The notes under the pieces: model-generated | What the model was told of the DNA's origin: nothing | Seen by the model: only the letters and a program-made list of their open reading frames with translations | The model's database searches: none | Made by a program: the position numbers and the translations under genes | Shown: positions 1-12,075 of the stretch, piece by piece | How the letters are laid out: each line of letters starts with the position of its first letter | Position numbering within the stretch: the stretch's first letter is position 1 | Source: Apiotrichum sp. Y4204 | Taxonomy: Eukaryota > Basidiomycota > Tremellomycetes > Trichosporonales > Trichosporonaceae | Assembly (NCBI GenBank): GCA_025531455.1 | Contig: JAMYHL010000012.1 | Coordinates: 372,001 to 436,000 of the forward strand | DNA: 64,000 nucleotides | Reading direction: 5' to 3'

Positions 1-72
1 CGTGCCCTCATCACCAGTGCCGGTTGCTCAGAATCGAAGCCAATATCAACTGTCAGCATTATAGGTACATAT

Positions 73-1390
73 CTACACATCCTCCGTGTCAACCACCACA
101 GGCGCATACTCGCCCTCCTCATCACTATCCTCGTCGCCAGCAGGGACATCCTCGAGCTTCCACCCGCGTTTCCTCGCTTCCCTCTGGAGCCCGCTCCACG
201 CAGCGGCAACCTGGGGCGCGAGGGCCCACCACTCGCGTTCGGCCATTGCGCCGCCCAGCGCGCGGCGCAGCGCCTCGAGTTCAGTGGCGAAAAACTTGTC
301 CAGGTCCGGGATCTCGCTCTCCGCCGAATCGGGGAGCGCGGCAATCTGCGCCCTCAGCGTCGCGAGGAGCGCGAGCGCCGTTTCGCGCATCTCGGCGGCG
401 GGAAGACCCAGTTCCGCCTCTCCCGGACTCGCAAACGCCGCGGGAGAGCGACACAGTAGCCCCACAAGACGCTTGTATGCCCCGAGCGCGGCAAAGTTCC
501 ACACCTGCGTGACGAGGAGGAACGCGAGCTGGACATGGCCGAGAAGCGCGCGTGGTCCTAATGTCAGATATTACAATACAGGTCGTAGCCCGTAATCTCA
601 ACTCACCGCCGACCTCGGCGCATACTTTACCCAAAAGCGCGCTCTTGTCCCGCGACCACCGGCTGAGGGCGTCGCCCTCTGCGCCGGCGGGTGCCGAGCG
701 CTTGAGCTCGAATACGGGGAAGCCGAGCTTGAACTCGTCCTTTTCTTCAGCTTCAGTTTCAGACGAGTACGTTCTCCGCGCCGCTTCGCGGAGTACGGCA
801 ATGTCGTCGCTTCCCCCTTGTTCGGGTGTCAGTGAGTCGATGACCTTTCCGGCCGTGACGCGGTGCACGACGGCGGCAGAGACGGCCGAGCTGAGCGCCT
901 TCCACCCCTCAAGCCCCGCGAAAGGGTACGGCGCGAGCATGGCGTCCAGCGAGGGCAGTGCCGCGTCGTCGACTTTTGTAATTGTGGATTTCTCGGAGAT
1001 GGGGTCGTACTGGATTCCGAGGCGTTCGCGGGGGGAGAAGTGGTGTGCATACGCGGTGCGCACGGGGAACGCGGCTGCGAGGTCGCTTGCGGACGCGGCG
1101 GCGGCGGCCTCGGCTCCCGGCGTGGCGATCTCCTCGACTCCTTCCTCCTCTTTTCCCTCTTCTTTCTCCTTGTGTTTTCCGGGTACGGCACCCCATACAA
1201 GCAGGTGGAAGCCGGGCGGGACAAACTTGTGACCTGCGAACGCTCGCACCGCGTGATACCTGCTGTCAGCTGAGGAAACACTTGAGGCTCACGTTCCGTC
1301 GATGCCGGCGTCGCTGCCTGCCGGAAGACCCTGTAGGAGGGCGAAGCCGCCGGCGTCCCAGAGCGTGCGGGCTTGGTCGGGGGTCAGCAT
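73..1390 (-). CDS. AAR2: AAR2, U5 snRNP assembly (A1 cistron-splicing) factor
   Basis: AAR2 family members hold the PRP8 C-terminal region in cytoplasmic U5 snRNP precursors and are exchanged for BRR2 during maturation. Three exons fit: 1293-1390, 607-1259 and 73-557, with introns of 33 and 49 nt; the exons sum to 412 codons (411 aa). The match rests on the GIDGTYHAV...VPPGFHLL segment at the N terminus, the 'APYPFAGLEGWKAL' segment in the middle, and a helical C-terminal domain (HVQLAFLLVTQVWNFAALGAYKR read in part) ending in WKLEDVPAG...APVVV, all recognisable from metazoan AAR2. The start was chosen because exon 1 supplies the conserved GID turn. An acceptor 3 nt away from the first would add one residue. 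It is divergently transcribed from the JmjC-like gene across a promoter with a heptamer minisatellite. Confidence 0.92.
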
Positions 1391-1435
1391 GGGAGAGAGG
1401 GCGGGAGTTGTTGTGGGAGGTGGGGGAAAGTTGAA

Positions 1436-1491
1436 AGTTGACAGTTGACAGTTGACAGTTGACAGTTGACAGTTGACAGTTGACAGTTGAC
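1436..1491. repeat. AGTTGAC heptamer minisatellite in a divergent promoter
   Basis: Eight perfect head-to-tail copies of AGTTGAC are followed by degenerate copies to about 1530. The array lies 46 bp from the AAR2 start and 135 bp from the start of the next gene, so it occupies the core of their shared intergenic region (1391-1626). Confidence 0.95.
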
Positions 1492-1626
1492 AGTGGAGAG
1501 TGTTGACAGTCGAGAGTTGTCAGTCGACAGCCGACAGTCAAGTGGAGGTCTCGAGTGGAGGTGGAGGGTCCAACTCTCAGAGATCCACCTGGAGCAGAGT
1601 CACAGTGCACAGTTACCAACCATATC

Positions 1627-2280
1627 ATGGCGATACCCCGAACGACACTCACGCCCGCCGCATTACGGAAACACCTCGCGCGCTCCCCCTCGCCGCTAAT
1701 TCTCCTCGGACTTCCGCGCACATGGGGATGGAAAGCGGCGGATCTAGACGCACTCCGCGAGTTGATCGGCGACGAGAGCGTGCCAGTGTGTAATGGAGGA
1801 GTAGAGGAACACATGCCGTTTAGTAAGTACTGTACCCCCTGTCCTGCTCCATATCTGACATTAGCCCGCTTCCTCGCCAACCCCCGCGGCCATGTAGCCG
1901 ACACGACGCTCCTCGACAAGTGTTCCCCGCTATCCCGCGCGCTGCCCGAGGGCGCACACCTTCGCTCCGGTAACGGCGAGGTGCGCGCGCGCATGTTGCT
2001 TGTTGGCCAGGAGAGATATGGAGGGTGGCGCCGGGACGAGTGGGATGGGATATATACCCAGCTTGTTGGGTCGCGCGCGTTTCGCCTGCGTCGAGAGGCG
2101 GAGCGCGAGGCGGAGGGAGAGACGGAGCGCGAGGCGGAGGGAGAGACGGGGAGAGAGGCGGAGGGAGAGACGGAGCTCGCACCGGGCGAGTCGCTGCTCA
2201 TCCCCCGCAACTGGGCGTACGCTTCGCGGAGCGGAGACGCCGGCAGCCTCGGCGTGGGCGTACACGCGTGGTTTCGGTAA
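1627..2280 (+). CDS. small JmjC/cupin-like protein lacking the metal-binding motif
   Basis: An unfamiliar protein of about 203 aa. Its layout resembles the second half of a JmjC/cupin-8 fold: 'MLLVGQERYGGWRRDEWD' followed by QLVGSRAFRL, then 'APGESLLIPRNWAY'. In active JmjC oxygenases the first block carries the HxD that binds Fe(II); here those positions read G-x-W, so catalysis looks unlikely. A GTAAGT...CTGACATTAG intron of 42 nt (1823-1864) is in frame, so it could also be retained, adding 14 aa. Between the two cupin-like blocks lies an in-frame Glu/Arg-rich tandem repeat. The ATG at 1627 was chosen over one at 1555 because the upstream segment is repeat-derived. Fold assignment is inference; sequence identity is low. 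Confidence 0.6.
   Translation: MAIPRTTLTPAALRKHLARSPSPLILLGLPRTWGWKAADLDALRELIGDESVPVCNGGVEEHMPFSKYCTPCPAPYLTLARFLANPRGHVADTTLLDKCSPLSRALPEGAHLRSGNGEVRARMLLVGQERYGGWRRDEWDGIYTQLVGSRAFRLRREAEREAEGETEREAEGETGREAEGETELAPGESLLIPRNWAYASRSGDAGSLGVGVHAWFR
2092..2176 (+). repeat. 24-bp in-frame coding repeat (REAEGETE units)
   Basis: About three and a half copies of a 24-bp GA-rich unit encode successive REAEGETE octapeptides inside the cupin-like gene. Copy number can change without breaking the frame. Confidence 0.9.
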
Positions 2281-2360
2281 CCTGGTAGCAATAGCAAGCA
2301 TAGCATGGCAGCATTTATCACCTATCACATATCACATAGTAGTATGTAGTACTCTATTCT

Positions 2361-3506
2361 CTACATCAGCCAGGGGACCACCGCCCTCCTGTTTGCAGGA
2401 TACGTCCCAAACTCGCGCTTGTACCACGCATGCCCGCGGACCGCGCGGGGGAGCATACTCGTAATTTCAGCGAGGACGAACGCCCATGCGGGCGCGAGCA
2501 GGCTACGGGGAACGCGTTCTCCGACCCAAGAGAGATCCACTGCGCCGAGAAAGGGGAGCGTAATCGTCCCAAACGCGTCGGGCGGGACGGACACCAGTAC
2601 CGTCGGCGCGGCGGCGAGCGCAAATCCTACCCACTCCATCCTGTCCGTCAGCATCAGCGCCTTTTTCGGTTATCACGCACCATTCGCAGAGATAGTTTGG
2701 AAAGGAGACGAGGGAGAAGAGCCCCCCGCGCGGGATCGTGTACCGCCCATTCGCGTGCACGTCCCCGCGGGCCGAGGACGGCGTCGAGACCAGCCGCGCG
2801 CCCTCGGGGCGGCGGAGGTCGTGCAGGATCTCGTCGTGATACACTATTGTCAGCCGATACTTGGTAACTTATCAGAGGTCACTGCGCACCGTTCCCGATG
2901 AAGCCGAGCGCCCAGAGCCCAATGCCGAGATAGTACGCCCTTCCCTCGGTGGGCGGGAACATGCCCAGCCCGCGCGCGAGCACCGTCGCATTCCTGGCAC
3001 ATCAGACACTGCCCGCTGCTTCTTTCTTCTTTTTCTTTTTCTTACAAGAGGTTAAATGCCATGGCACACGCAATGACGCCGACGTGGATCGGTGCCCGGG
3101 TGGGGGCGAGGAGGAGCGGGGATATGATGGCGCGGTGCGCATAGTGCATTAGATAGAGCGCGGCGAGCGTCGTTGCCCCCGGAGTGAGCGTTTCGGCCGG
3201 GAGGTTGAGGATAAAAGTGATGGGCTGGGGTGAGTATAATCGACTCTCCTCCTCTCCCCTTTCCCCTCTCCCCTCCCCCTCCCCACTCACAGCAGCAATC
3301 TCCATCAAGAACCACGCCACATTACCCCTCACATTCCACCTGCTCCCCTCGAGCGCGAACCGCCCAAACGGCGCGTCGAGGACGAGGAGCGTGATCGGCG
3401 CGTGTAGCGGAAAGAGGAGGTAGAGGGCTAAGAGGGGCCAGAATGCGCGTTCGGGCGCAGGCCCGGGGCCCAGGAGGGCGTGCTCTGCTGGCGGGAGGGA
3501 TGTCAT
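2361..3506 (-). CDS. 3-oxo-5-alpha-steroid 4-dehydrogenase (SRD5A/DET2) family membrane protein
   Basis: NADPH-dependent membrane reductases of this family reduce an enone double bond in steroids or polyprenols. Five exons (3291-3506, 3046-3224, 2890-2993, 2681-2843, 2361-2640; introns 66, 52, 46 and 40 nt) join to 314 codons, 313 aa. Family hallmarks sit in the C-terminal half: 'YTIPRGGLFSLVSFPNYL' followed after splicing by CEWMEWVGFAL, and the terminal 'HAWYKREFGTYPANRRAVV' block matching the HxWYxxxFxxYPxxRxxxxP signature. The N-terminal half is hydrophobic with several membrane segments. The length is slightly above the usual 260-300 aa. Which substrate it uses (ergosterol pathway or other steroid) cannot be read from sequence; it is closer to SRD5A1/2-type than to the polyprenol reductase SRD5A3 by the PRGGLF/PNY motif. 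Confidence 0.88.
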
Positions 3507-4222
3507 GGTGTGTGGGCGATGGAGAAATGGATACGTTGATACGTTTTGTGATTCTTTCGCTTGCTTGACGCTTGACGCTTCATGGCGTCGGACGAGCTCG
3601 TGCACTCGCCGTGCACTCGTGGGTCGTGGACTGTCTCATGCTCTCATGAGTCTCGACTTTTGACCAGATCTCCATGACGTACGCCCAGTGCCCTGTTGGC
3701 GTGCCGTCGTGCCAGTTGACCCACCTCCACCTCTCCCTGGCATCATGGCATTCAGCCACAGGACCCAGATCTCGCCCTCACCCCCATTGAACACAACACA
3801 TTGTGCATACAACTGCGACTGAGATTGAAAGCTACGAAAACGGGCAGGAGACAGACCGGGATCAGGGAACGAGACGTTGCAGGCGGCGTGAGATGATCTG
3901 TATTGTACTGTAGTCTGTAATGCGAGAAGCAGAATATGCAGTCGAGAACGGACGAGACGAGACTTGGGGGTTGTTGGATGGATGGAGAGAGTTGTAGGTC
4001 ATGTATCATGTGGGGTTGCGGAAGATGCAAGACGAGGAATAAACCGGGAATACGAGATAAAGACAAAGACTGTGATAGAATTCCAGGAGCGACGTGATCG
4101 ATGTGACCAGGACAGACGACAAAAATCATCTCCTCGCCGTCCAGCACGCTCGCACGCTTCGCGCGCTACGCCGTCGCGGCGTCCCAGACACTGGGTTCAG
4201 CGCTGTCCGCGGCGACGGCTGC
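3507..4222. other. intergenic, no gene seen
   Basis: Upstream of the reductase and downstream of the transcription factor. ORFs here are short, share no codon bias with the neighbours and overlap on both strands. No RNA gene or repeat recognised. Confidence 0.6.
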
Positions 4223-7200
4223 TTACGACGGCGGGCCGAGCGAAGGGAGGACATCATGCTGCGACGAGTGCAGGTCGAGGTCGGGGTCCATCTTGATATT
4301 GAACATGGACGCCCAGATCTGCACGAGATTGTGCGCGTCGTCTTTGCCGTTGCCTGTCATCGGCGGCAGCTGGGGCTCCGAGTACGCGTGCTGCGCATTG
4401 TCGTGGTGTGGGATCGCCCATGGCTGGAGGAAGGGGCCGGACGGGCGGCGCGAATCGACCTCGAGCGGGCCGACGTGCGAGTCGTGCGGCATGAGCCCGA
4501 GCCCCTCGGCGTGCATCCCGTGGTTCATGCTCCCGAGCGACGGGTCCATGGAGATGGGCGGGAAGATCGGGGCGGGGGACGGGTGCGCGTGCTCGTGTGC
4601 AAGTGTGGCTTCGTATGCGCGCGGGGAGTGCTGCTGCGTCGCGGCAGTGGCCAGCTTCTCCAGGCGCACGAGACCACCACAGAGGTCAGACTGCACCGGG
4701 TGGCTGACCATCCAGTTCTCCGTCCGGTCCTCAAAGATGGTAATCGCGCCGCGGAGGTCTGCAAGACAGCGCTCAGCGAGCTCGCTGGTAGGCTCGCGGA
4801 TGGCAAGGAATGCACACACCGTACCCGCGTGGAACGCACGGTACGACATGGTCCACCACGACCACACGATGGACGCCTTGGTACGAACCATGGCGCGGTA
4901 GCCCTGAAGGATGATGTGAGCAGCGCGTCCACAGAGGTTGGACGACTCGGGGTAGGCCGACGGGTCGGCGCGGAGGTAGGGGCGGTGGAGAATGAGCACG
5001 AGGATGAACGTCTTGACAGCAAGTGCGAGTGTCTGGTTGATCACCATGCGCGAGCGGTTCTTGAGGTGATCCAGATTGGTGTCATTGGCGTCGAAACGCA
5101 TGCCCTCGGGGACGTGCGAGTACCAGTCGAAGATGTCGCGTCCCAGACGGATGGCATCCTCGTACGTGTTGCCGACAACCGATGGAGGCGGGACCGGCGG
5201 CTCCTCCGTGATGGACGGCGTGAACCAGCCCATGTACGCGTTGCGCGAATGGAGCGGGCTGACGTGGAACGTGCGGTTGAGGAGGTCAAACGACGGCAGG
5301 GTGATTTGGAAGTACGCCGAGTGGTAAGTCTGGGACGACACTGTTTGGTCAATGACACCCGAAGGCGACTCTGTAATCGCCGTTCCGGGCTCGTCGGTGA
5401 GAGTGTCGTCGGTGCGGTCGAGCGGCAGGCGGCAAGTGTAGTAGTTGATACACGTTGGGCGGCCAAATGACACACACAAGAGCGCCTCAAGTCCCGCCAC
5501 TGTCCACCATACGCGGCGGCGCACCTCCGCTTCGCGCAGTGAAAGCTTCGAGTCGAGGATCACGGGGTCCACATGGAGGCCCATCGCGATGCACTGTCTC
5601 ACAAGCGAACCAGTAAGCGCCCACGAGTCCGCCGCGCGTTCACTGTGGAGGAGGTAAATGTTGATGAGAATTTGCGTCTGGACGGTGCCGAGGCTGGGTG
5701 ACGAAAGGAAGGAGCAGAGGCGGAGCGCCTGGTACGCGGCCGAGAGGTAGAGCTCCGACTGTAAACGACTCGAAGTAAGATCCTTCGACGCGTGCTCCTT
5801 CGACTCGTTCCTTGTCGAGGGGGGCAGCTGGTCCTCACTCATAATCTCATTTCCACTCGCGCGCACCATGCACCCGAGAGAGCAGATCATGATGCACAGC
5901 GCGAGGTGCGACAGCGGCTGCTTGCGCTTCTCACTCTGTGGCAGCGCGAAGAAATGGCGGAATTCGGCTTGGAGCGTTGGCATGTGCCACGCCTGGAAGA
6001 GCACCGCGATCTCATCCACAAACGCGTTCAGCAACAACTCCGCATCTTCCTTGTTTGGAAGGAGATCCACAATCTCGTCGATGAACGTGTCGTGGCTCCA
6101 GATAGTAGTGAAAGGATACGTCTTGCGCGTCGACGCAAACCAGCCGGTAAACGCCAGGTCCTCGGGAACACTCATAATCTCGCGGAGGCGGCGGAACATG
6201 GGCTTGCCGGCCGGGGTACCGAGGAAGGTCTTGCGACCTTGCGTGTCGGACACCATCTCCTCGCCGGGGAGCGCGTTGGCAGAATAGGGCTCGGCGTATT
6301 GGAGTTGGCGAGCCGAGGTTGCAGATGATGACCCAGGTGAGAGGTCTGAGGTGCTGCCTGCCGCATTCGAAGCCAGCGCCTCTCCGATCTTGAAGCGAGC
6401 GTATCTGTCAACAATGACACGCCGCTTCTCGGCATCAGACGCGGGTGGTGCAGTAGCTTGGGCGGCGTTGGCTGCAGCCGCAGCCGCTTGCCCACGCGGC
6501 GGATGGCGCTGTCGCAGTTCTCGGACCACCTGCTCCAACTCTGCAATACGTCGCCGCAGGCGGTCAGTCTCAATGACGTCGGGATCATTCCTGGCAGTTA
6601 GCATCCCACATCGCAATTCCATACTCACGGATCCCTTGCCTCGTCAACCTCATAGACGCACGAGCCCGTGAGGCCGAGAGCCGTACACCTCCCGCACGGC
6701 CGTTTCCTGTCACACTGGGTGGTTAGCAAATGATAACCGGGAAGTAGAGCCGATCTCCTGCAATGAGCGCCACGGTCGTGCCGAGGCGAACGATGCCAGA
6801 AGGCACTCTCGTGTGACAAGCCTGTCACACGCATCGTCCACTCTGGCCTCATTTCTAGGAAGAGCACGGTACTCACCTTGCGCTTGTGGTTGTGGCAAGG
6901 GACGCAGCTTCGGATGGTGCGGTTCCGCTTACGCTTGCGGTGGTCAACCTTGGCCTCCTCTTCCGGCTGAGGTTTCTCCTCTTCAGGCTCGGCCTTGACC
7001 TGAGGAGCGCCCTGCGCATTCGACTCGGCCTTGGCCGCGGCGGGGGTGGGTCCGGGGCCTGGCGGCCCGTTGTTGGGCCGCGACGCGTCGGGCACAGGAC
7101 CACCGGGTCCACCGGGTCCTGCAGATTGCGGACCGTGTTCATCGTCACGCCGCCCGTCTGCACCCCAGACATCAAGACCCATGTAGCCGAGATCCAGCCG

Positions 7201-7779
7201 CGGGTAAGCCTGGGCGTTGGGTGGCGACGGGCCGTTCCCGGCTTGATTGGGGGCTTGTCCCGGTTGGCCAGGTGCTTGCTGTCCCCCGGGGTAGAATTGA
7301 GGAGGCCGCGGCTGCTGTTGCCCTGGTTGTTGTGGTTGGGGCTGCTGCTGTTGCTGCGGCGGCTGCTTCGGATGCGACGAGTCGGTCGGGGATGCAGAGT
7401 TCTGCGGCGGAGGCCGGCCGAACGGTGGCAAGCCCTGCTGCGCGGCGGCGACAGCAGCCGCCGCGGACGCCTGGTCGTAGCCTACGCCACCCATCCCCGG
7501 GGGAAACAGGTGTCCTGGAAACTGGCCACCCGACCAACCCGGCGGCGGGCCGGCCTGATAGCTTGGGGCAAGGCGAAAGTCGCCCGGATGCCCGTCGAGC
7601 GACGGCGGGCGCGGCGGCTGCAAAGAGCGGGGTGCGCGGCCGTCGCCTTGCGGAGGGGCTGGTGGTGGCCGTGTCGCGGCGGTGGCCCCGCTGTTGGCAC
7701 CGTATGGATTGTTCATCGCCGAATGCATGCCATTAGGGGGCATGGGACTGGCGAGAGTAGCGGATGGGTGCGCGCTCAC
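4223..7779 (-). CDS. Zn2Cys6 fungal transcription factor with fungal_trans domain
   Basis: A binuclear zinc-cluster regulator of 1118 aa in three exons: 6877-7779, 6629-6714 and 4223-6590. The zinc cluster is assembled across the first intron: C292-x2-C295-x6-C302-x5-C308-x2-C311-x8-C320, preceded by a basic stretch and followed by a heptad-like segment 'DRLRRRIAELEQVVRELRQR' suited to a dimerising coiled coil. The 290 residues before the cluster are Pro/Gln/Gly-rich with a long polyglutamine-proline run, typical of activation regions. The 800-residue C-terminal part carries the fungal-specific regulatory domain (conserved helices around PTLQAEFRHFFALP and 'VWWTVAGLEALLCVSFGRP'). Intron 1 is 162 nt, long for this window. 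The target pathway is not identifiable. A pyrimidine-rich tract precedes the start codon. Confidence 0.9.
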
Positions 7780-10700
7780 GGTGGATGCGGGTGTGGGGTG
7801 CGTGGTGTGTGATGTGAGATGCGGAGGAGGTGACTGGAGGGGGAGCGGGAAGAGTGATGACAGAATGCGATGGTGGTTGGCGTGGTTGGCTCGGGAGAGA
7901 TGAGGTGGGGGAGGGGATGAACGAGAGCGAGTACGAGAGAGATCACGAGAGCGACAGAAAGGCAGAGGCTGAGACTGAGACTGGCCGGGGTTGGTGAGTG
8001 AGCGAGAATGAAGAGCACTCAGCCAAAAGGGTCAGGTCAGGGGAGCACGAGGCGCTTGGCGACACTCGCGACAAGCACTCTCCGAGCCGCAGTCGACCTT
8101 GACGGGGCTCGGCGCAGCCAACGGCGTCGCAGGAATTCAGGGTCTGGCCCAGCTGCGTGATGCGCGACAGGTGTGTGTGCTGTACGCTCTACGCTCTGTT
8201 ATGTGTCTCGCGGCGACGGACTCGCACTTGGATGCTGGTGATTGAAGGACCCTGTCTCCGAAAGGGGCGGAGGCGCAGAGGTGGTTTACCGAATAAGGCG
8301 AGGTGGACTGGGTACAGCTTGGTTGGCGGGGCGCGGCGGGGCAGGGGTGGACGAGTGCGGGGTCGAGTGTGGGGTTGTGGGTGAGCGAGGGCGATGAATG
8401 ATGGTGGTGATAGAGGGGTTGATGGTGAGGAGAGCAACAATGATATACAGGGGATGTAGAGCGGTAAAAAGAGGACGCCAGAGAGGTCTAGAGTGGATGA
8501 CAACAAATGAGTATGATGTATGATGATGAGGGGAGAATGGAATATGGCAAAAGATGGTGGTGTGGTGCTAGTGCTGGGTCGAGACCACAATCGACCCTCT
8601 TGCTTGCACTACTGATTATTTTTTCTTTCTGCGCTGTGTTTTTTTCGCTCACTTCTGCACCGGCACCGTCTTGCAACTGATTAGGTTTGTGGAGCGGCGC
8701 TGCACGGGATCCCAAAAGACACTCTTTGCTGTGAGCACGCGGCAGGATCGAGAGGAATGCATCAAACAGAGTTGAAGAGAGAGTGTTCCAGCCGCCCAAG
8801 AACGAGAGACAACACAGAAAGAGGTGGCGCAGCGGAGGTTGCCACGGCGGACATGCCCGCCCTGATGTTCTCTCCACTGTGCTGTCTGTGCTGCTGTTGA
8901 TCACACTGAGAGCATTATAACGTGCATTTGCCTGCATCAGCTGCATCGCCTGTATTGCATTGCGCATTCTGCAGCGTGGGGCCATCTGGGCAATGACGGC
9001 ACATGATGCAAAGAAACAGTGGGGCCGCAGACGGTCGCCGCCGCTTCAGCATGGCTCAGCAGGCTCTGGTGTCGCGTGTTTGATCCAGAGGCGTGGCACA
9101 TGAGCATCTCATCTCATCTGATCCTGTCCCATAAGTCCCATCGATCCCAGCTTCTGCATCACCGACATTCCCAAACAGGCCAAACAGGCTTCCGGAGCTC
9201 GCAATCCTAGAGCCCAGAACTTGTACCCGGGAAGGGGAACTGCTTGCCGCTGAGCATAATTCACATACGAGCCCGGCGGGAGCGCGCTCCCTCTCTTTCG
9301 TCATTAGGCACCTGGTGCTCCAACGAATGACGTTTGACATCACGCCCGCCTCCACCGATAACTTGCAACTTTTAACTCTATCCAATCGCGCACAACACAT
9401 CTCACAGGTCATAGGTAGCAGGCAAAGGGTCACAAGCTCACGCGATCACAAGGTTGATCGCCGGCCGGAAAACTTTCTCGCCTGTACAAGAGTTGAGCAC
9501 ACGTTATTTGCACGACGTGTATAGGCGGAAGCTCGAAAGAGAGCCCAAACGCAACACGCGAGGCTGCAGGGCTGATCGAGATATCAGGATGCCGTACGCC
9601 AGTGGACGGGATCACTACAGTGCGCGTGGCGATGTGCACAGATGCCACGAGGTGGGCAGGGATTGGTCAATCCGCAGTGGACGGAGGAGGTGGCGGACGA
9701 GGGGGGGTACGGGCCGAGGACTGCGAGGAGAGCGGATTGGATAGAAACACAGAAACGAGGATTGGGACCGTCGCGAGTGTTAGTTGGATTGCTTCTGGTG
9801 GTGTTATAGCCACCACGATCTTTGACTTAAGAAATCTCTTCCTCTCTTCTTCTTTCTCCGTTGATTTCTCACGTACTCGCGGATGGTGAGGCGTCTGCGC
9901 AAGTGAGTACCCGCGCGAGGCCGCTGCTGGGGGTGGGTGGCGATGGCAACGATGGACATGCGGCGGACGGTGATGGCCACAGGTGGTGCCGCCTTCGGAC
10001 CATCTCTCTGGGCTTGCGTTCCATCTCTCTACCATCTCCGTCAATCAGATACCGACTGCTCTCACTCACTGCGCACTCGCAGACATACTGACACCCTTCT
10101 AAGCTCACGGACGCACTCACCACTAATAAGTTCACGACATTATTCTCCACGATCCTCGCTCCTTTCAAGCTTCTTTCGTCAGCATGCGAGCGGAGCGGCC
10201 TCCTGAACCACTTCCATCGATTATAAGATCAATTGACAGGCTCCTGACATCCATAACCGTGCAACAAAGGCCTAGTCCACTCTCGTTCCAGTTAGCGAGG
10301 CAAGAGGATAGCAATGAATCGCGAAATCCCGAGTAGACACAGATATTAGTCGAGCCGCATATCCAATTGACGGTCATTATTCGTCTCTTGGGCAATGCAA
10401 CTCATCTTTTCGAGCTCACATCACCTGCTCATCTCGGTATATCAGGGCTGCGGGCTTCGCGCCACTGACGCAGTGCCGGTCCCTGACCCGGTGGCGAGCT
10501 TTCCATTTCAGCACTGCGGGGCCGAGATCCGAGACGAGACATGGCGCCCAAGGGGAGCTTTCAGCGGCTGACTACTGATTGTTAGAGTGCTTTCGGTAAG
10601 CGAATGTGAGATGGGTTGCCAGCATGCCAGAGTCAGCATATCGCGTGGGTCGAGGTCCGGTCATATTCCATTGATCTTCTTCCTGTTACTCTTTACCTCA

Positions 10701-11082
10701 CCTTGACGACTCACCTTGCCGTTCCTTCCGTTTTCTGGCATCCTTGATTCTCTGACCTGCTTCTCACCTCTGAACTTGTGAACTTGTAAACACCCATGAT
10801 CAGCCCGAGTCGCAGGCGAAACATGCTCGGCAAGTACATGAATCACTCCCGGTGCCTCCGACTTATTTAGTACTGTACCTCCGTGGCATGTGGCATTCCT
10901 TGGCTCCAACCTCCAAACCCGACTGCGCGTATTAAGACTGTCACTCTTCATAGGATCAGCTACCTGGGACCGACGTCTATCAGGCCACAACTCGTTGCAA
11001 GGGACTAGGATATGTGTGTGGATGACTACTGGACGGCTGCTGAGACCCCTTGCACACATCTAACCACCGCAAGGATACGCGC
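7780..11082. other. 3.3-kb gene-free region upstream of the transcription factor
   Basis: No ORF here has the codon pattern of neighbouring genes; the longest (up to 165 aa) are low-complexity or unsupported. The first 250 bp on the minus strand are CT-rich, as expected for a 5' leader. The rest is probably extended promoter, with the 3' flank of the secreted-protein gene at its far end. A non-coding transcript cannot be excluded. Confidence 0.55.
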
Positions 11083-11726
11083 TCAGCATTGACTCCAGCG
11101 AATACACATGACGCCGTCACCAAAAATCTTCCTTCCGTGGCAGAAGCCCCCCTGGCAGCTATCGCAAAGGAGCCAAGGTGTGTCTCCCCCCCTGCATGCG
11201 TTGTCGTCGGGGCAGAAAGGGGGTCCGCAGATGTTCCAGCGTTTGTCGAGCGCCGCTGCCGGGCCCTCCTTGGCCCCCAAAAGTGCCGCGAGCTGTTGGG
11301 CGTAGATATCGATTGCCTCCTGGGGAGTGAGCTCCCGGCGCTCGGAACGTTGCTGGAGACCGAGCTCGGCCTGCGCGCGGAAGTACCCAGGACGGGTGTC
11401 GACTTCGGATCGAGCTCTTCTCCGGCGGCCTTGAGGAACTCGGGGCTCAGTTCGTTGTGCACTTTACCGGTGCCGCCGGGTGCCATGAGGAAAATACCGC
11501 CTTCCCATTGCTCCCACGTGCCCTCGAGCTCCTCCTTGCAGATGGTGCCGTACGTGCGGGGAGGGTCGAAAGGCGTGGCATATTTGGCAAAGACCGTCTC
11601 ACCGGGCTCGGTGGGGTCAAAGTACATGTTGTCAATAAGTACAGACTCGTCCGGCTTGCGCGGGCGGTAGGCGTTGACAGCCTGGGTCAAGGACAGGAGG
11701 GCTAAGGTGATCGCAGTGAGACGCAT
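11083..11726 (-). pseudogene. secreted Cys-rich protein gene with apparent frameshift; paralogue of the divergent neighbour
   Basis: The first frame opens with a clear signal peptide (MRLTAITLALLSLTQAVNA) and a region homologous to the gene at 12076: 'DNMYFDPTEPGETVFAKYA' and TPFDPPRTY align with DNLYLDPTPAG...TYPFDPPLTY there. After 'NELSPEFLKAAGEE' homology moves to another frame, where 'RRELTPQEAIDIYAQQL' aligns with the neighbour's HPTPEEAMERC region and a Cys-rich tail with eight cysteines ends at 11083. The original frame instead runs on as Ser/Arg-rich sequence to 10980. No GT-AG intron explains the switch, so a single-base indel between about 11380 and 11450, real or a sequence error, is the simplest reading. 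Function unknown; the signal peptide implies export. Confidence 0.6.
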
Positions 11727-12075
11727 CGTGTGGGAGTCGAAGCTGAGATTCTGTTTCTTTACTCCTCATCCTCCTCAGTTTATATGTCCCCTCCGACGTT
11801 CACATATCCAGTCATCTCTTTTTCTGTCGTCCAAGAATAAGGACGATTCTGTGGTTGCGTTGGAGGGAACTCTCCACCTTCGGAAATCAATACCTGGTGC
11901 CCCTCAGTGACCAACTTAAAATATCTCTCCGTTTTCCGGGCCTGAACGACAGCACCTGGTCGCCTGCGTGAACATATCAGCAGATCAACGGCTTGAAACA
12001 CGTACAGCCCCTAGTCGGAAACTTGCACTTGCCTCTTCTTTCAACATCACAACAATCCCAACCTTTTCCTTCACC
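11727..12075. promoter_or_regulatory. divergent promoter between two paralogues
   Basis: 349 bp separate the start codons of two homologous genes transcribed away from each other, so they share this regulatory region. No specific binding site stands out. Confidence 0.5.

Noticed and set aside
4094..5470. 458-codon + strand ORF opposite the zinc-cluster gene
   Set aside because: Antisense shadow; the minus-strand frame carries the recognisable domain.
8189..8590. 133-codon Ser/Pro/Leu-rich minus-strand ORF upstream of the transcription factor
   Set aside because: Low-complexity CT-rich leader-type DNA, not codon-biased.
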